A stretch of 64,000 nt of DNA from Prochlorococcus sp. AG-459-E08 (GCA_003209425.1 QCRB01000002.1:28486-92485); one strand, 5' to 3'. Positions 44,345 to 53,833 are shown, counted from the stretch's first letter. The notes: generated by a model from the sequence alone, not told the origin. Numbers and translations are program-made.

Positions 44345-44476
44345 ATGTCTTTAGAGTCTATATTAATGGTAGTTGCTCCAATTTGTCTTTTTACCGTGGG
44401 AGTGATTGCTTTGCCTATTGTAGTAAAACCACGTAAACAATCAGGACTCCCAAAAAGGTATATACGCGGTCTTTAA
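44345..44476 (+). CDS. 43-aa single-TM microprotein
   Basis: MSLESILMVVAPICLFTVGVIALPIVVKPRKQSGLPKRYIRGL*. Confidence 0.55.
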   Translation: MSLESILMVVAPICLFTVGVIALPIVVKPRKQSGLPKRYIRGL

Positions 44477-44740
44477 ATTAAATTTTCTTTAAAGTAAAGC
44501 AATTTCAGACGACCCAAAAAATAATATACATAAAACATACATAAATAAATTAGAGTAATTTTGAAAAAAGCATATAGTCAACAATGCTTGAATAAAATTG
44601 GTTTGTTTGAGTATTAAATTTAGCTTTTAAGATTATTTTGAAAAATAAAAAATATACATTATTTTCATAATAAGATCCTTTGATGGATAATAGAATATGT
44701 AAATTCATTTTTATTTAACTAAATCTTACCTAACAAAAAT

Positions 44741-45967
44741 TTGAGTAATATAAAGTTTTCAGGCCTTAGAGGCCAAGCGCTTGTAATAGAGAAGAAAGAT
44801 ATTCCAAGCCTAAAAAAATTTCAAGATGTTATCCCGGATCACTATCTAAAGTGCAACACCATAACTTCTTTGAGATATCTTTTACAATCAGTTTTAATTC
44901 AAACAATAGTAGTTGTAATAGGCTTATCTATTCCATTCACTTCAAAAATGATCCCAATTTGGATCATTTACGCATTACTTTCAGGTACCACTGCGATGGG
45001 ATTCTGGGTAATTGCACATGAATGTGGTCATGGTGCATTCTCTAAAGACAAAACTTTGGAAACTATAACTGGATATTTACTCCATTCATTACTACTAGTT
45101 CCTTATTTTTCTTGGCAGCGTTCACATGCAGTTCATCATCGATTCACAAACAATGTAACTAACGGTGAAACTCACGTTCCTTTAGTCATTGAAGGCAATG
45201 GAGTCACAGAAAAGGGTGGCGGCGAGAAAGAATTGCAATTTTCAAATTCCATAGGTAAAAAAAATTACGGAATTCTTCAACTTATTTTACATTTAATATT
45301 TGGTTGGCCTGCTTATTTACTTACAGGTAGTACAGGAGGTATTAAGTATGGAACTTCAAATCATTTTTGGCCAATTAAGCCATTTTCCCAAGCATTATGG
45401 CCATCAATATGGACTAAGAAAGTTTGGATATCGGATATTGGGGTAGCTTTAACGATATTGGGTATTTTTTATTTTGTTTTAAAGTATGGATTATTTCCAG
45501 TTATTGCCATGTATATTGGTCCCCTGTTAGTAGTTAATAGTTGGTTAGTAATTTATACATGGCTTCATCACACAGACTCAGATGTGCCTCATCTCTCAAA
45601 TACTGAATTTTCATTTATGAGAGGAGCATTTCTTTCTATTGATAGGCCTTACGGTAAAGTCCTTAATTTTCTTCATCATAATATAGGTTCCAGTCATGTA
45701 GTTCATCATATTTGTCCTACCATCCCTCATTATCATGCCAAAAAGGCTACTACTATAATCAAAAAAGCTTTTAAAAAAGCATACCTTTTTAATCCTGATC
45801 CAATCCACAAAGCCCTCTGGAATATTGCTTGTAATTGCGTTGCTGTAAAGTCAGAAATCAATGAAGGGAAATATGTCTGGCAAACTTCATATAAAAAAAA
45901 AAAAAATAATAAACAGAATTTTTATCACATTAATTTAAGTAAATCTGAAAAGAATATAAAAGAATGA
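44741..45967 (+). CDS. fatty-acid desaturase, DesA (delta-12)-like (TTG start)
   Basis: HECGHGAF, HAVHHRFTN, HVVHH His boxes. Confidence 0.88.
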   Translation: MSNIKFSGLRGQALVIEKKDIPSLKKFQDVIPDHYLKCNTITSLRYLLQSVLIQTIVVVIGLSIPFTSKMIPIWIIYALLSGTTAMGFWVIAHECGHGAFSKDKTLETITGYLLHSLLLVPYFSWQRSHAVHHRFTNNVTNGETHVPLVIEGNGVTEKGGGEKELQFSNSIGKKNYGILQLILHLIFGWPAYLLTGSTGGIKYGTSNHFWPIKPFSQALWPSIWTKKVWISDIGVALTILGIFYFVLKYGLFPVIAMYIGPLLVVNSWLVIYTWLHHTDSDVPHLSNTEFSFMRGAFLSIDRPYGKVLNFLHHNIGSSHVVHHICPTIPHYHAKKATTIIKKAFKKAYLFNPDPIHKALWNIACNCVAVKSEINEGKYVWQTSYKKKKNNKQNFYHINLSKSEKNIKE

Positions 45968-46018
45968 ACAATTTTCTATTTTTCATTTTAGATATTGATC
46001 TAGTTAAATTGAATTTTT

Positions 46019-46180
46019 ATGAGTGGAGACAACATGCATGGCAAGCAGCCTAATAAATTTTATTCAGAAAAAATTACTCTTACAAAAATAGAATTACTAG
46101 AGAGGCAGTTGAGTTTAGGGGAAAAAATTACAGATTTAGATAAAAAGCATAAAGAATGGAGCAAAAAGCTCCTAGGTTGA
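46019..46180 (+). CDS. 53-aa hypothetical, coiled-coil-like
   Basis: MSGDNMHGKQPNKFYSEKITLTKIELLERQLSLGEKITDLDKKHKEWSKKLLG*. Confidence 0.5.
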   Translation: MSGDNMHGKQPNKFYSEKITLTKIELLERQLSLGEKITDLDKKHKEWSKKLLG

Positions 46181-46225
46181 TCAATTAAACTTTTCTTTCA
46201 TCATTTATTGATATCTTAATTTGAT

Positions 46226-46846
46226 TTAATAAGAAACTTTTCTATAGATTATTGAAAAATTATTTGCCGGCATCCTAATAATTTCTTCTTGAAAAAAACC
46301 ATTTTTTTTACCTTCAAAACTAACTGCCTCGATATTTCTAATACCCCAAAGATCATTTTGCATCTTTAAGTAATCATCAAAAACATAATTACTATGGCTG
46401 ATATGTTTATTACCTATTTTAAATGGCCCATACAATATCAAAAATTGTCCCTCACTAAGTAAATTCCCTGACTCCCTAAATAGAGCTATTGTACTACTCC
46501 ATTGAGCAACATGAATCATATTTATAGAAACTATACCTTGCAAAGAATTTACAATCTCCATTGGAAGGTTCCAAGGAATTTTTTCTACATCAAGCAATAT
46601 AGGCTTAGGCATTTTCTTATTTAATTCTTCATAATTAATCCAAGAACTTATACTTTTCCTATTTAATATTTCTGGATCACTTGTTTGCCATATTATTTCA
46701 GGAAAGCGTTTTTGAAAGGCTACTCCATGCTCACCACTTCCACTCCCAATCTCCAATATTGCTCCTTTTTTTATAATTCTTGATAGAACATCTCCAATGT
46801 AATTTTTATTTCTTTGAGTAGCTGGGAAAAAAAGTCTATTATCCAA
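46226..46846 (-). CDS. DUF938 family SAM-dependent methyltransferase
   Basis: ILEIGSGSGEHGVAFQKRFPEIIWQTSDP. Confidence 0.85.
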   Translation of the reverse strand: MDNRLFFPATQRNKNYIGDVLSRIIKKGAILEIGSGSGEHGVAFQKRFPEIIWQTSDPEILNRKSISSWINYEELNKKMPKPILLDVEKIPWNLPMEIVNSLQGIVSINMIHVAQWSSTIALFRESGNLLSEGQFLILYGPFKIGNKHISHSNYVFDDYLKMQNDLWGIRNIEAVSFEGKKNGFFQEEIIRMPANNFSIIYRKVSY

Positions 46847-46960
46847 AATTAAAACTTGGGTAATTCATTAAAAATCATTCTGAGATCATTACTTATTAGA
46901 TTTTCCTTAATTTTGGAGCATTAAAAAACATTATTTTAAAGCTAAAGAATAATATTAAAA

Positions 46961-47131
46961 ATGAAAGAGCAGGTAATAAATAAAGTATTAAATCAGCACT
47001 TAATAAAGAAGGTAGCCTTCCAAAAATTAAATGCATATAAAAAGTTTCAATTGACATTTTTTATAATTATTTCTTACTTATTAATAGCAATTATTTGGCT
47101 TTTAAAAACTCCTTTTTTATTTCAAACTTAA
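46961..47131 (+). CDS. 56-aa TM microprotein
   Basis: MKEQVINKVLNQHLIKKVAFQKLNAYKKFQLTFFIIISYLLIAIIWLLKTPFLFQT*. Confidence 0.5.
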   Translation: MKEQVINKVLNQHLIKKVAFQKLNAYKKFQLTFFIIISYLLIAIIWLLKTPFLFQT

Positions 47132-47140
47132 GGTTCAGAA

Positions 47141-47175
47141 AAAATAAGAGTCAGCCTGTATCCCTACTAGCTGAC
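47141..47175 (-). terminator. minus-strand terminator, stem GTCAGC/GCTGAC, 14-nt loop
   Basis: GTCAGC-CTGTATCCCTACTA-GCTGAC; on the minus strand followed by TCTTATTTTTT. Confidence 0.7.
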
Positions 47176-47374
47176 CCTTAAGGTCATATTAATTTAATTT
47201 ATCTTTAAATGAGGATTTACTCCCAAAAAGGAAAAGCTTCTAAATTAAATATTCAGTACTCGAAAATTATAAAAATAAATACCAGAAAGCTCATCACCTG
47301 AGAGTATATTCTGATACATTTTTGTTGCAGATCCTACACTTCTTGAGATAAAAAGGTAGTTTAAGATAAATTTG

Positions 47375-47413
47375 TTTACAAAAAAAAATATTTATGTTAT
47401 ATTTGTTTACAAA
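47375..47413 (+). promoter_or_regulatory. two HLR1-like half-sites (TTTACAAA at 47375-47382 and 47406-47413), 31 bp apart
   Basis: Direct repeat atttgtttacaaaa at 47370 and 47401 upstream of the hli pair. Confidence 0.55.
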
Positions 47414-47428
47414 ATTACTTTATTAAAA

Positions 47429-47536
47429 ATGACTCCAGAAGCAGAACGTTTTAATGGTTGGGCAGCAATGTTGGGTTTCGTTGCAGCTGTTGGCGCATAC
47501 GTAACAACAGGTCAAATTATTCCAGGTTGGTTCTAA
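47429..47536 (+). CDS. hli: high-light-inducible protein, 35 aa
   Basis: MTPEAERFNGWAAMLGFVAAVGAYVTTGQIIPGWF*; missed by the ORF track. Confidence 0.93.
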   Translation: MTPEAERFNGWAAMLGFVAAVGAYVTTGQIIPGWF

Positions 47537-47673
47537 TGAAAAATACTGAAAAAATCATAGAAAAAGAAAAAATTGTTGCTGAGAAGCTTAATGGCAGATT
47601 TGCTATGTTAGGTTTTATCGCACTTATAGGAGCATATTTAACAACAGGTCAAATCATTCCAGGTTTCATTTAA
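47536..47673 (+). CDS. hli: high-light-inducible protein, 45 aa, TAATG-coupled
   Basis: MKNTEKIIEKEKIVAEKLNGRFAMLGFIALIGAYLTTGQIIPGFI*; the track start at 47458 is a spurious extension. Confidence 0.93.
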   Translation: MKNTEKIIEKEKIVAEKLNGRFAMLGFIALIGAYLTTGQIIPGFI

Positions 47674-48126
47674 TAAATACTTAAAATTTTTTAAGCTAAT
47701 TATTTAAAAATCAACATTTAATTTTTCAGTTCTAATAAAACTGAAATTCCCATAAATTTTTATTAGTAGTAATAAAAATTTTTTAAAAGCCTTAAAAAAT
47801 ACATCTTAAATTTAATATATTTCAAAAATAAAATTATTAATATACTTTTAATTTTAAATTTATTTTAGAAAAAATTTTGGATATGATAGATATCTCATTT
47901 ATTAAAGTGCCCCATAACTAAAATTTTTTTCAGGCCCAATTCTAAATATTTATTTTAATAAAAAATCTCAAAATAATTATATTTAATGAATTTAGATGTA
48001 AATCAAAAAATAAAAATTGGCTAGAGGTAAATTACAATTTAAGAATTACAAAAATGTAATTTATTTAAAACACAAAATAAATTTTTAAAATAATGCTAAA
48101 TTCCTTTAAATAATTAGAAAATTTTA

Positions 48127-48255
48127 ATGAGGGTAAAACTCGAACCTGAAACAGCATTCATTGGTAAAAAGTTCGCATATATTTTTATGGGGATCATATT
48201 TGGATTAAATACAATAACCTTTATATGGTTCTTCTTTTTCTCTAGTTTAAATTAA
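48127..48255 (+). CDS. 42-aa TM microprotein
   Basis: MRVKLEPETAFIGKKFAYIFMGIIFGLNTITFIWFFFFSSLN*. Confidence 0.55.
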   Translation: MRVKLEPETAFIGKKFAYIFMGIIFGLNTITFIWFFFFSSLN

Positions 48256-48352
48256 ACTAAATTAATTAATTAAATTTTTTGCTAAGTTCCCTTAGCTTAC
48301 CTTTATTTGAATTTAGAAAAATAAAATTGGAAATCTTAGCAATTTATAGATT

Positions 48353-48559
48353 TCAAAATATCCCAGGTATTATTTGTCCAGTTGTAATATAGGCACCGAG
48401 TAATGCCACGAAGCCAACCATAGCCCATCTTCCATTGACTTTTTCAGCATTTTGAGGGTATCCATCGTAAGATACAGATTCATCTATATAAGGCCTAGTT
48501 TCAGACGGGAACATGTTTTGTCTTCCACCTGATTCTGTTGTTACACCTGTATTCGACAT
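48353..48559 (-). CDS. hli: high-light-inducible protein, 68 aa
   Basis: AEKVNGRWAMVGFVALLGAYITTGQIIPGIF. Confidence 0.95.
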   Translation of the reverse strand: MSNTGVTTESGGRQNMFPSETRPYIDESVSYDGYPQNAEKVNGRWAMVGFVALLGAYITTGQIIPGIF

Positions 48560-48582
48560 TTAAAAAAAAGTAATTGAAAAAT

Positions 48583-48611
48583 AATGTAACACAATTATTA
48601 ACTTATGTAAA
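48583..48611 (-). promoter_or_regulatory. two HLR1-like half-sites, 21 bp apart, upstream of the minus-strand hli
   Basis: Minus strand reads TTTACATA-N13-GTTACATT. Confidence 0.55.
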
Positions 48612-48726
48612 TCCAAGGAAGGGTTTTAGGTTATTTATTTGTCCTAGTGTAATGAGATTGACACAAAATTGTTAAGTTTTTTCTTTTTAATGAGCATTTC
48701 AGGTGGATATAAGCATTTATACTCAC

Positions 48727-48856
48727 ACTAAGTAAATTTACCTATTAATATAGTTATTAAGCATTTAGGAAGTGCTTAGCTGGTTAAGTTCAGAAATCCT
48801 GAAATTAACTTAATCGTCATGAGAGCTTGCATGTAGGGATACAAGCAAGCTCTTTA
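48727..48856 (+). ncRNA. candidate small RNA ending in a terminator
   Basis: Intergenic; hairpin GTTAA-G-TTCAG-AAATC-CTGAA-A-TTAAC (48783-48809), then GAGCTTGC-N14-GCAAGCTC (48823-48852) and TTT; 5' end not determined. Confidence 0.45.
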
Positions 48857-49045
48857 AAATTTCAGCCAAAAATATATTTTTTACTTAAATAAAAATGACC
48901 AACTACATAGAATTTTCAGCCCAAATTCCATAATAGTTAATATTAATTCCGTATTATATTTATTAATAATATGATTTAAATAATAATAATTTAACTGCAA
49001 AAATTATACAGACTTGCTAAAAATAAAATAAATAGTAAGGCTTAC

Positions 49046-49147
49046 ATGTCCTTAGACTTTATTCTTATTCCTATCTGCATTTTTGCAATTTTATGGTTAT
49101 TTAATCGAGAAAATAAAATTTACCGAAATAATAAAAAAGTAAAGTAA
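49046..49147 (+). CDS. 33-aa TM microprotein
   Basis: MSLDFILIPICIFAILWLFNRENKIYRNNKKVK*. Confidence 0.45.
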   Translation: MSLDFILIPICIFAILWLFNRENKIYRNNKKVK

Positions 49148-49247
49148 TCTTGCATAATTAGTTAAATTTATTTTTATTAGACTTGGAATATTTTTATTTA
49201 AATTTTAAATATTTTTGATACTTCTCAAAACAAATCATACATAAAAA

Positions 49248-49367
49248 TCAACCCTTCAATTGAATTTCATTAACTTTCGTCCAATATATTCTTGAACGAT
49301 TTATTTGTTCTTGTTTTTCGTGACAATGGATGCAATTACATTTTTTTATAGATGTTCTAGATTTCAT
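49248..49367 (-). CDS. 39-aa protein with CxCxxC(H) motif
   Basis: MKSRTSIKKCNCIHCHEKQEQINRSRIYWTKVNEIQLKG*. Confidence 0.55.
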   Translation of the reverse strand: MKSRTSIKKCNCIHCHEKQEQINRSRIYWTKVNEIQLKG

Positions 49368-49483
49368 GAAATTTCAAATTTACTCTAATTAAACAAAAAG
49401 ATGGAATAATTTCAATAGATAATCTTTCAATGTAAGTTTTATTAAATTATTTTTATTTGATTAACTCTCCTTAAACATTTAAT

Positions 49484-50680
49484 CTAAATTTTGCTTACTC
49501 TTTTGATTAGCCACAGTGCAACTGAAATAGAAATAAAAACAGGGGCCCAGGCAGCTATAAATGGATTTATAATTCCCTTTACACCAAGGGAACTTGAAAA
49601 GAAAGATAAAATATAATAACCAAATATTAGCAACACACTTAATCCAAATCCTTGACTTTTTGATGATCTTGAAAATGATCTTAGACCAAAAGCACTTCCT
49701 ATCAAACCAAAGACTAAGCAAGCAGCAGGAAGAGTAAATTTTTCCTGTATTCTTACTCTCATTCTTCTCGATTCCTTTGTATTTCCAGATTTTTGATATA
49801 GTATTTCGGCCTTTCTTGCTTGTTTTAATGTCATATCATTAGCATCCGAGGGTACTTTAGCTAAATCTATTGGACCCTCATCTAAAGGATATTGATACCT
49901 ATTGAAATTAATAAAACTTACTGTCCCATCATCTTGAGTAATCGTTAATCTGCCATCATAAAAGATCCATAAATTATTATTTTCATCAAATTCTCCTTTT
50001 TTTGCCTTAAGAGTTTGTTCAATACCAATTCTTGAATAATCAATAAGAGTTACTTCTTCCATGAAATTATTCCGGAAAAATTTCGCATAAAAAATATGAG
50101 TTAAATTTTCATTAGATTTAGAAATTTGATTAGAAGAATCAATTTGTGATCCGTATCTAGAAAACATTATATGTTTCCCCTCTTCGCTACTGAAAGCTTT
50201 TCCTAAAGAGGATCTCATAATATTTTCCGCAACTCTATTTGAGGTGGGTACAAGACTATCATTAAAATTAAAAGTTATAAACGTCATTAATAATGAAAGA
50301 AAAACTACTGGGACAATAATTCTTTTATTCGTATAACCTAAACTCTTTAAAGCTAATAATTCCGAATTAGATGATAGTTTTCCATATGCAAGCAAAGTAG
50401 CCAGAAGCATTGACATAGGGAATGACAAAACAAGGAAACCTGGCAACTTCAGAATCAGTACTTTCAATGCAATTTGTAATGGCAATCCAAATTCAACAAT
50501 TTTCCTTATTAAATCAAACATAATTCCGACACTTAAACTAACTGCTGTAAATGTGCCTATTGCAAAAAACATAGGCGGGAGCAATTGACAAATTAACCAA
50601 CGATCAACAAGGGGGGTTTTTATGATTAATTGCCTAAACTTTCTCTTTATTGTTTGTATAAACGTTAAATCAAATATCAT
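49484..50680 (-). CDS. LptF/LptG (YjgP/YjgQ) family LPS transport permease
   Basis: Multi-TM with long periplasmic domain; LPGFLVLSFPMSMLLATLLAYGKLSSNSELLALKSLGY. Confidence 0.9.
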   Translation of the reverse strand: MIFDLTFIQTIKRKFRQLIIKTPLVDRWLICQLLPPMFFAIGTFTAVSLSVGIMFDLIRKIVEFGLPLQIALKVLILKLPGFLVLSFPMSMLLATLLAYGKLSSNSELLALKSLGYTNKRIIVPVVFLSLLMTFITFNFNDSLVPTSNRVAENIMRSSLGKAFSSEEGKHIMFSRYGSQIDSSNQISKSNENLTHIFYAKFFRNNFMEEVTLIDYSRIGIEQTLKAKKGEFDENNNLWIFYDGRLTITQDDGTVSFINFNRYQYPLDEGPIDLAKVPSDANDMTLKQARKAEILYQKSGNTKESRRMRVRIQEKFTLPAACLVFGLIGSAFGLRSFSRSSKSQGFGLSVLLIFGYYILSFFSSSLGVKGIINPFIAAWAPVFISISVALWLIKRVSKI

Positions 50681-50690
50681 TTTAAATAAA

Positions 50691-51782
50691 TTAAATTGAT
50701 TTCTTCCATACGAATGAACTACTAGCTAAGTAATTCCATGCATACACAATTGCTATACCTGCAATTTGCGCGATAAATGTGTCGGGAGATATGTATTTAT
50801 AAATTGCTGTTGTAATACCTACATTTGCAATTACAGGTAATGAAGCAACTATAAGAAACTTCAAAAGACCAATCAATAAAGCTAAGTTTTTTAATCGATC
50901 AGAGCGAAAAGTTACTTGATTATTAATAAGAAAATTGGATGTCGCTGCACTTATTACTGCAAAAGGCAGAGCATTATAAAAATCAATTAGAAATATTTCT
51001 ACTAAAAATGAAGTAATAAAAAGTTGGACAAATACACCAGAAATGCCAACCAGCCCAAAACTAATCGCTTTTCTTGGCAACAATCTTAAAGTAAAGTTGT
51101 GGATAATTGATATGAGAAAATCCCAAACTATTGCAATATCTAATTTTGAATTACCAAACCTTCTCTCCTTAAAAATTAATGGAACTTCTAACACTGTTAG
51201 GTTACCTTTACTTAAAGAAAGCAATTCATACAAAAATTTAAATCCATTAATTTCAATTTTTCTTATATATTTCTTTGCCATTTCTTTTTCTAAGCAAAAA
51301 CATCCACTTAAATAGTCTGTTAATTTCGAGTAATTTTTATGCAAAGAAATACGCGCTAATTTATTAGCAATTTTTGATCCACGACTTCTTTTATTTGATA
51401 ATCCTTCTAGTTTGGAGTTATTAAGAAACCTACTGCCGATAACAATATCAGATTTATTTTTTTTTATTTTCTCAATCATATCCAAAATAAATGTGGGATG
51501 ATGTTGACCATCTCCGTCAAGAACTAATAAGTATTTTCCTTGAGCAAAAATTAAACCTTCTTTAATAGCACTGGACAATCCAGACCGTCCAATTCTTGTT
51601 ATTAATTTAATGCTGTTATTAGACTTCATATATTTATTTACCTCATTAGACGTTCCATCTGGAGAATCATCATCAACAACTATAATTTCGTACTCAAAAT
51701 CACTTACTAAGACAGTTAAATTTTTTAAAAGGGGTACTATATTTTCAACTTCATTAAACGTAGGTATAACTATCGATATCAT
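50691..51782 (-). CDS. GT2 glycosyltransferase (dolichyl-phosphate mannose synthase-like) fused to GtrA membrane domain
   Basis: VIPTFNEVENIVPLLKNL; VVDDDSPDGT; LVLDGDGQHHP; C-terminal GtrA-like segment FGLVGISGVFVQ. Confidence 0.9.
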   Translation of the reverse strand: MISIVIPTFNEVENIVPLLKNLTVLVSDFEYEIIVVDDDSPDGTSNEVNKYMKSNNSIKLITRIGRSGLSSAIKEGLIFAQGKYLLVLDGDGQHHPTFILDMIEKIKKNKSDIVIGSRFLNNSKLEGLSNKRSRGSKIANKLARISLHKNYSKLTDYLSGCFCLEKEMAKKYIRKIEINGFKFLYELLSLSKGNLTVLEVPLIFKERRFGNSKLDIAIVWDFLISIIHNFTLRLLPRKAISFGLVGISGVFVQLFITSFLVEIFLIDFYNALPFAVISAATSNFLINNQVTFRSDRLKNLALLIGLLKFLIVASLPVIANVGITTAIYKYISPDTFIAQIAGIAIVYAWNYLASSSFVWKKSI

Positions 51783-51850
51783 TTATTAAGACTATTAAAC
51801 CTAATAATTCTATGGTATCTTAATTCAACACATAAAGAAATAAAATTGAG

Positions 51851-53023
51851 ATGAATAGTATTAAAAAGAAAATTGAATGGGATAAATATATTATTGCTTT
51901 AAGTCCTATTTTCCTTATTTTTTATATAAGTAATGAGACTTACGCTATAGACTACAGAGCCTTCTATTTAGCAGGAAAATCTGTATTAAATAACCTGAAT
52001 CCATATTTAAATCATATTTCTTTAAGTAGTGATTTTTATGGTCCAATAAATTCTGAGCTATCTAAATTTTCTGGATGGAAATATCCACCTTTAGCATCCT
52101 ATATTTTCACACCTCTTGCATCTTTACCATATGAACTTTCTAAAAACATTTTTAATCTTATTTCTCTTATAAGTATTTCGTTATTAACTTTTTTTATTAT
52201 AAAAAAGAGACTTTTTTATATTAATCCTTACTCCTTAATTATTGTTGGAATTAGTTTTCCTCTTTTGTCCATTATATCAAGAGGTCAAGTAGAGATTTTA
52301 ATAGTTTGTTTGGCTTTGATAGCTTTATATTTTTACAAACAAGATAAGATTTTTTTAAGCGCTAACTTAATTGCAATTTTGGGATTTATCAAAGTTTTTC
52401 CCTTATTATTAGCAGTCGCCTTTTTAAAAAATTATAGAAAAAATAAATTTTATATTTACCTAATAATTTCATTTCTAATTCTTTATTTGCTAAATATAAC
52501 TTTGTGTCCTCTGGAATGGAGACAATCATTTATTGAAAGAATAACTATTCCATGGAACCAAATTCCATCTGGCAGTCTAAAGGAACTTCCCAACAATTTA
52601 GGCGTTATTAAAGATTCCATGATGGTCCGAACATCAGATGCCAGAAATTTATTTCATTCTCATTTTTTTGTTTTTGGATTTGCTAATCCCCTACTTTCTA
52701 GCAATTTATATTTAAGCGGACTTATAGGGACTATTGGGGCTTTCATTTGTCTCTTTAAATATTCAAAATATTCAATAACATTATGCTTCTTTACAATAAT
52801 GAATTGGATAAATATAATTAATCCAATATCATGGATTATGGGTTTATTTTGGTATGTTCCTTTATTTATTTTTAGTTATGAAAAAATAAAACCTTCATTA
52901 AAAATTATTCTTGTTCTTCCTTTGATACTTCCACCATTTCTAAATTTTTCTGGTTATTTAGCAGCAATTATCTCAATTTTCATATCGAGTTTTTTCACTA
53001 GAGATAGTTTAAATAAAATTTAA
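51851..53023 (+). CDS. GT87-like (DUF2029) polytopic glycosyltransferase
   Basis: Multi-TM; DYRAFYLAGKSVLNNLNPY; FKYPPLASYIFTPLA-type pattern. Confidence 0.78.
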   Translation: MNSIKKKIEWDKYIIALSPIFLIFYISNETYAIDYRAFYLAGKSVLNNLNPYLNHISLSSDFYGPINSELSKFSGWKYPPLASYIFTPLASLPYELSKNIFNLISLISISLLTFFIIKKRLFYINPYSLIIVGISFPLLSIISRGQVEILIVCLALIALYFYKQDKIFLSANLIAILGFIKVFPLLLAVAFLKNYRKNKFYIYLIISFLILYLLNITLCPLEWRQSFIERITIPWNQIPSGSLKELPNNLGVIKDSMMVRTSDARNLFHSHFFVFGFANPLLSSNLYLSGLIGTIGAFICLFKYSKYSITLCFFTIMNWINIINPISWIMGLFWYVPLFIFSYEKIKPSLKIILVLPLILPPFLNFSGYLAAIISIFISSFFTRDSLNKI

Positions 53024-53140
53024 TAATAAACTTTTAGAAATATTTTTAGATTCATCTTTAGTAAATATTAAAAAGTTTTTAAGTTATTTAAAAATTTCAG
53101 AAAAATTATTTTAAATAATTATTAGTGATCGATTAGACAA

Positions 53141-53284
53141 CTAGTTAAACCATCCTTTTTTCTTTGATTTTACTTCAGGGGAGGTTTTAATTTTAGGAGA
53201 TTCGTCAGCTTTCCCTTTGATAATCATTAGGGGGACTATTGCCCAAAGAGCCAAAAATAGAATCCAAAATAAATAAACGTTCAT
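53141..53284 (-). CDS. 47-aa TM microprotein
   Basis: MNVYLFWILFLALWAIVPLMIIKGKADESPKIKTSPEVKSKKKGWFN*. Confidence 0.6.
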   Translation of the reverse strand: MNVYLFWILFLALWAIVPLMIIKGKADESPKIKTSPEVKSKKKGWFN

Positions 53285-53583
53285 AATATTTGAAAATGTT
53301 AAATACATATTAGTGTCGAATAAATATTATCTGTGAATATCTTCTATAAGTTCTAAATTATATGTATAATAATTTTTTTAATTTTAAATACATTTTGAAA
53401 ATATTATTTAGGAGTAAATATGAGAATCTTCAAAAATTAAAAAAATTTGCACTCAACATGACCACTGCTTTGCTTCAGGATATGAAGAGCACTCATTTAT
53501 AATGACATGATAAAAAACTATTCGTGAAAGTCATTAAATCAAATTAGTTTTTATTAGAAATTTCTTTAGCAAAATTTTTATTA

Positions 53584-53739
53584 ATGAAAAAATGTGATTC
53601 TTGTAATAAACCAAATAAAATTCATTACAGGGTTAAATCCATAATTCATAAAGACTGGATTTTTTGTTGTAAAGAATGTTGGGAAATTGTTTCAAAACAA
53701 ACTAATTATTCCTATGGTGGCACGAGAAAGTCAAAATAA
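53584..53739 (+). CDS. 51-aa zinc-ribbon-like protein (CxxC...CxxxC)
   Basis: MKKCDSCNKPNKIHYRVKSIIHKDWIFCCKECWEIVSKQTNYSYGGTRKSK*. Confidence 0.65.
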   Translation: MKKCDSCNKPNKIHYRVKSIIHKDWIFCCKECWEIVSKQTNYSYGGTRKSK

Positions 53740-53833
53740 TAAACTAACTTTAAAAACTTATAAATTAACTAGAAGAATAAAATCTGGTGAAGTTGAATTA
53801 AATAAAGCATTTACAATAAATGATGATTTATAA
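53714..53833 (+). CDS. 39-aa ORF overlapping the zinc-ribbon ORF by 26 nt in another frame
   Basis: MVARESQNNKLTLKTYKLTRRIKSGEVELNKAFTINDDL*. Confidence 0.35.
   Translation: MVARESQNNKLTLKTYKLTRRIKSGEVELNKAFTINDDL

Noticed and set aside
45611-45808. 65-aa minus ORF inside the DesA-like gene
   Set aside because: Antisense to conserved His-box region
47458-47535. N-terminal extension of the second hli ORF in the track (MGSNVGFRCSCWRIRNNRSNYSRLVL)
   Set aside because: It is the out-of-frame reading of the first hli gene; the true start is 47536
49479-49721. 80-aa minus ORF overlapping the LptF/G gene
   Set aside because: Alternative frame of the permease C-terminus with no independent support
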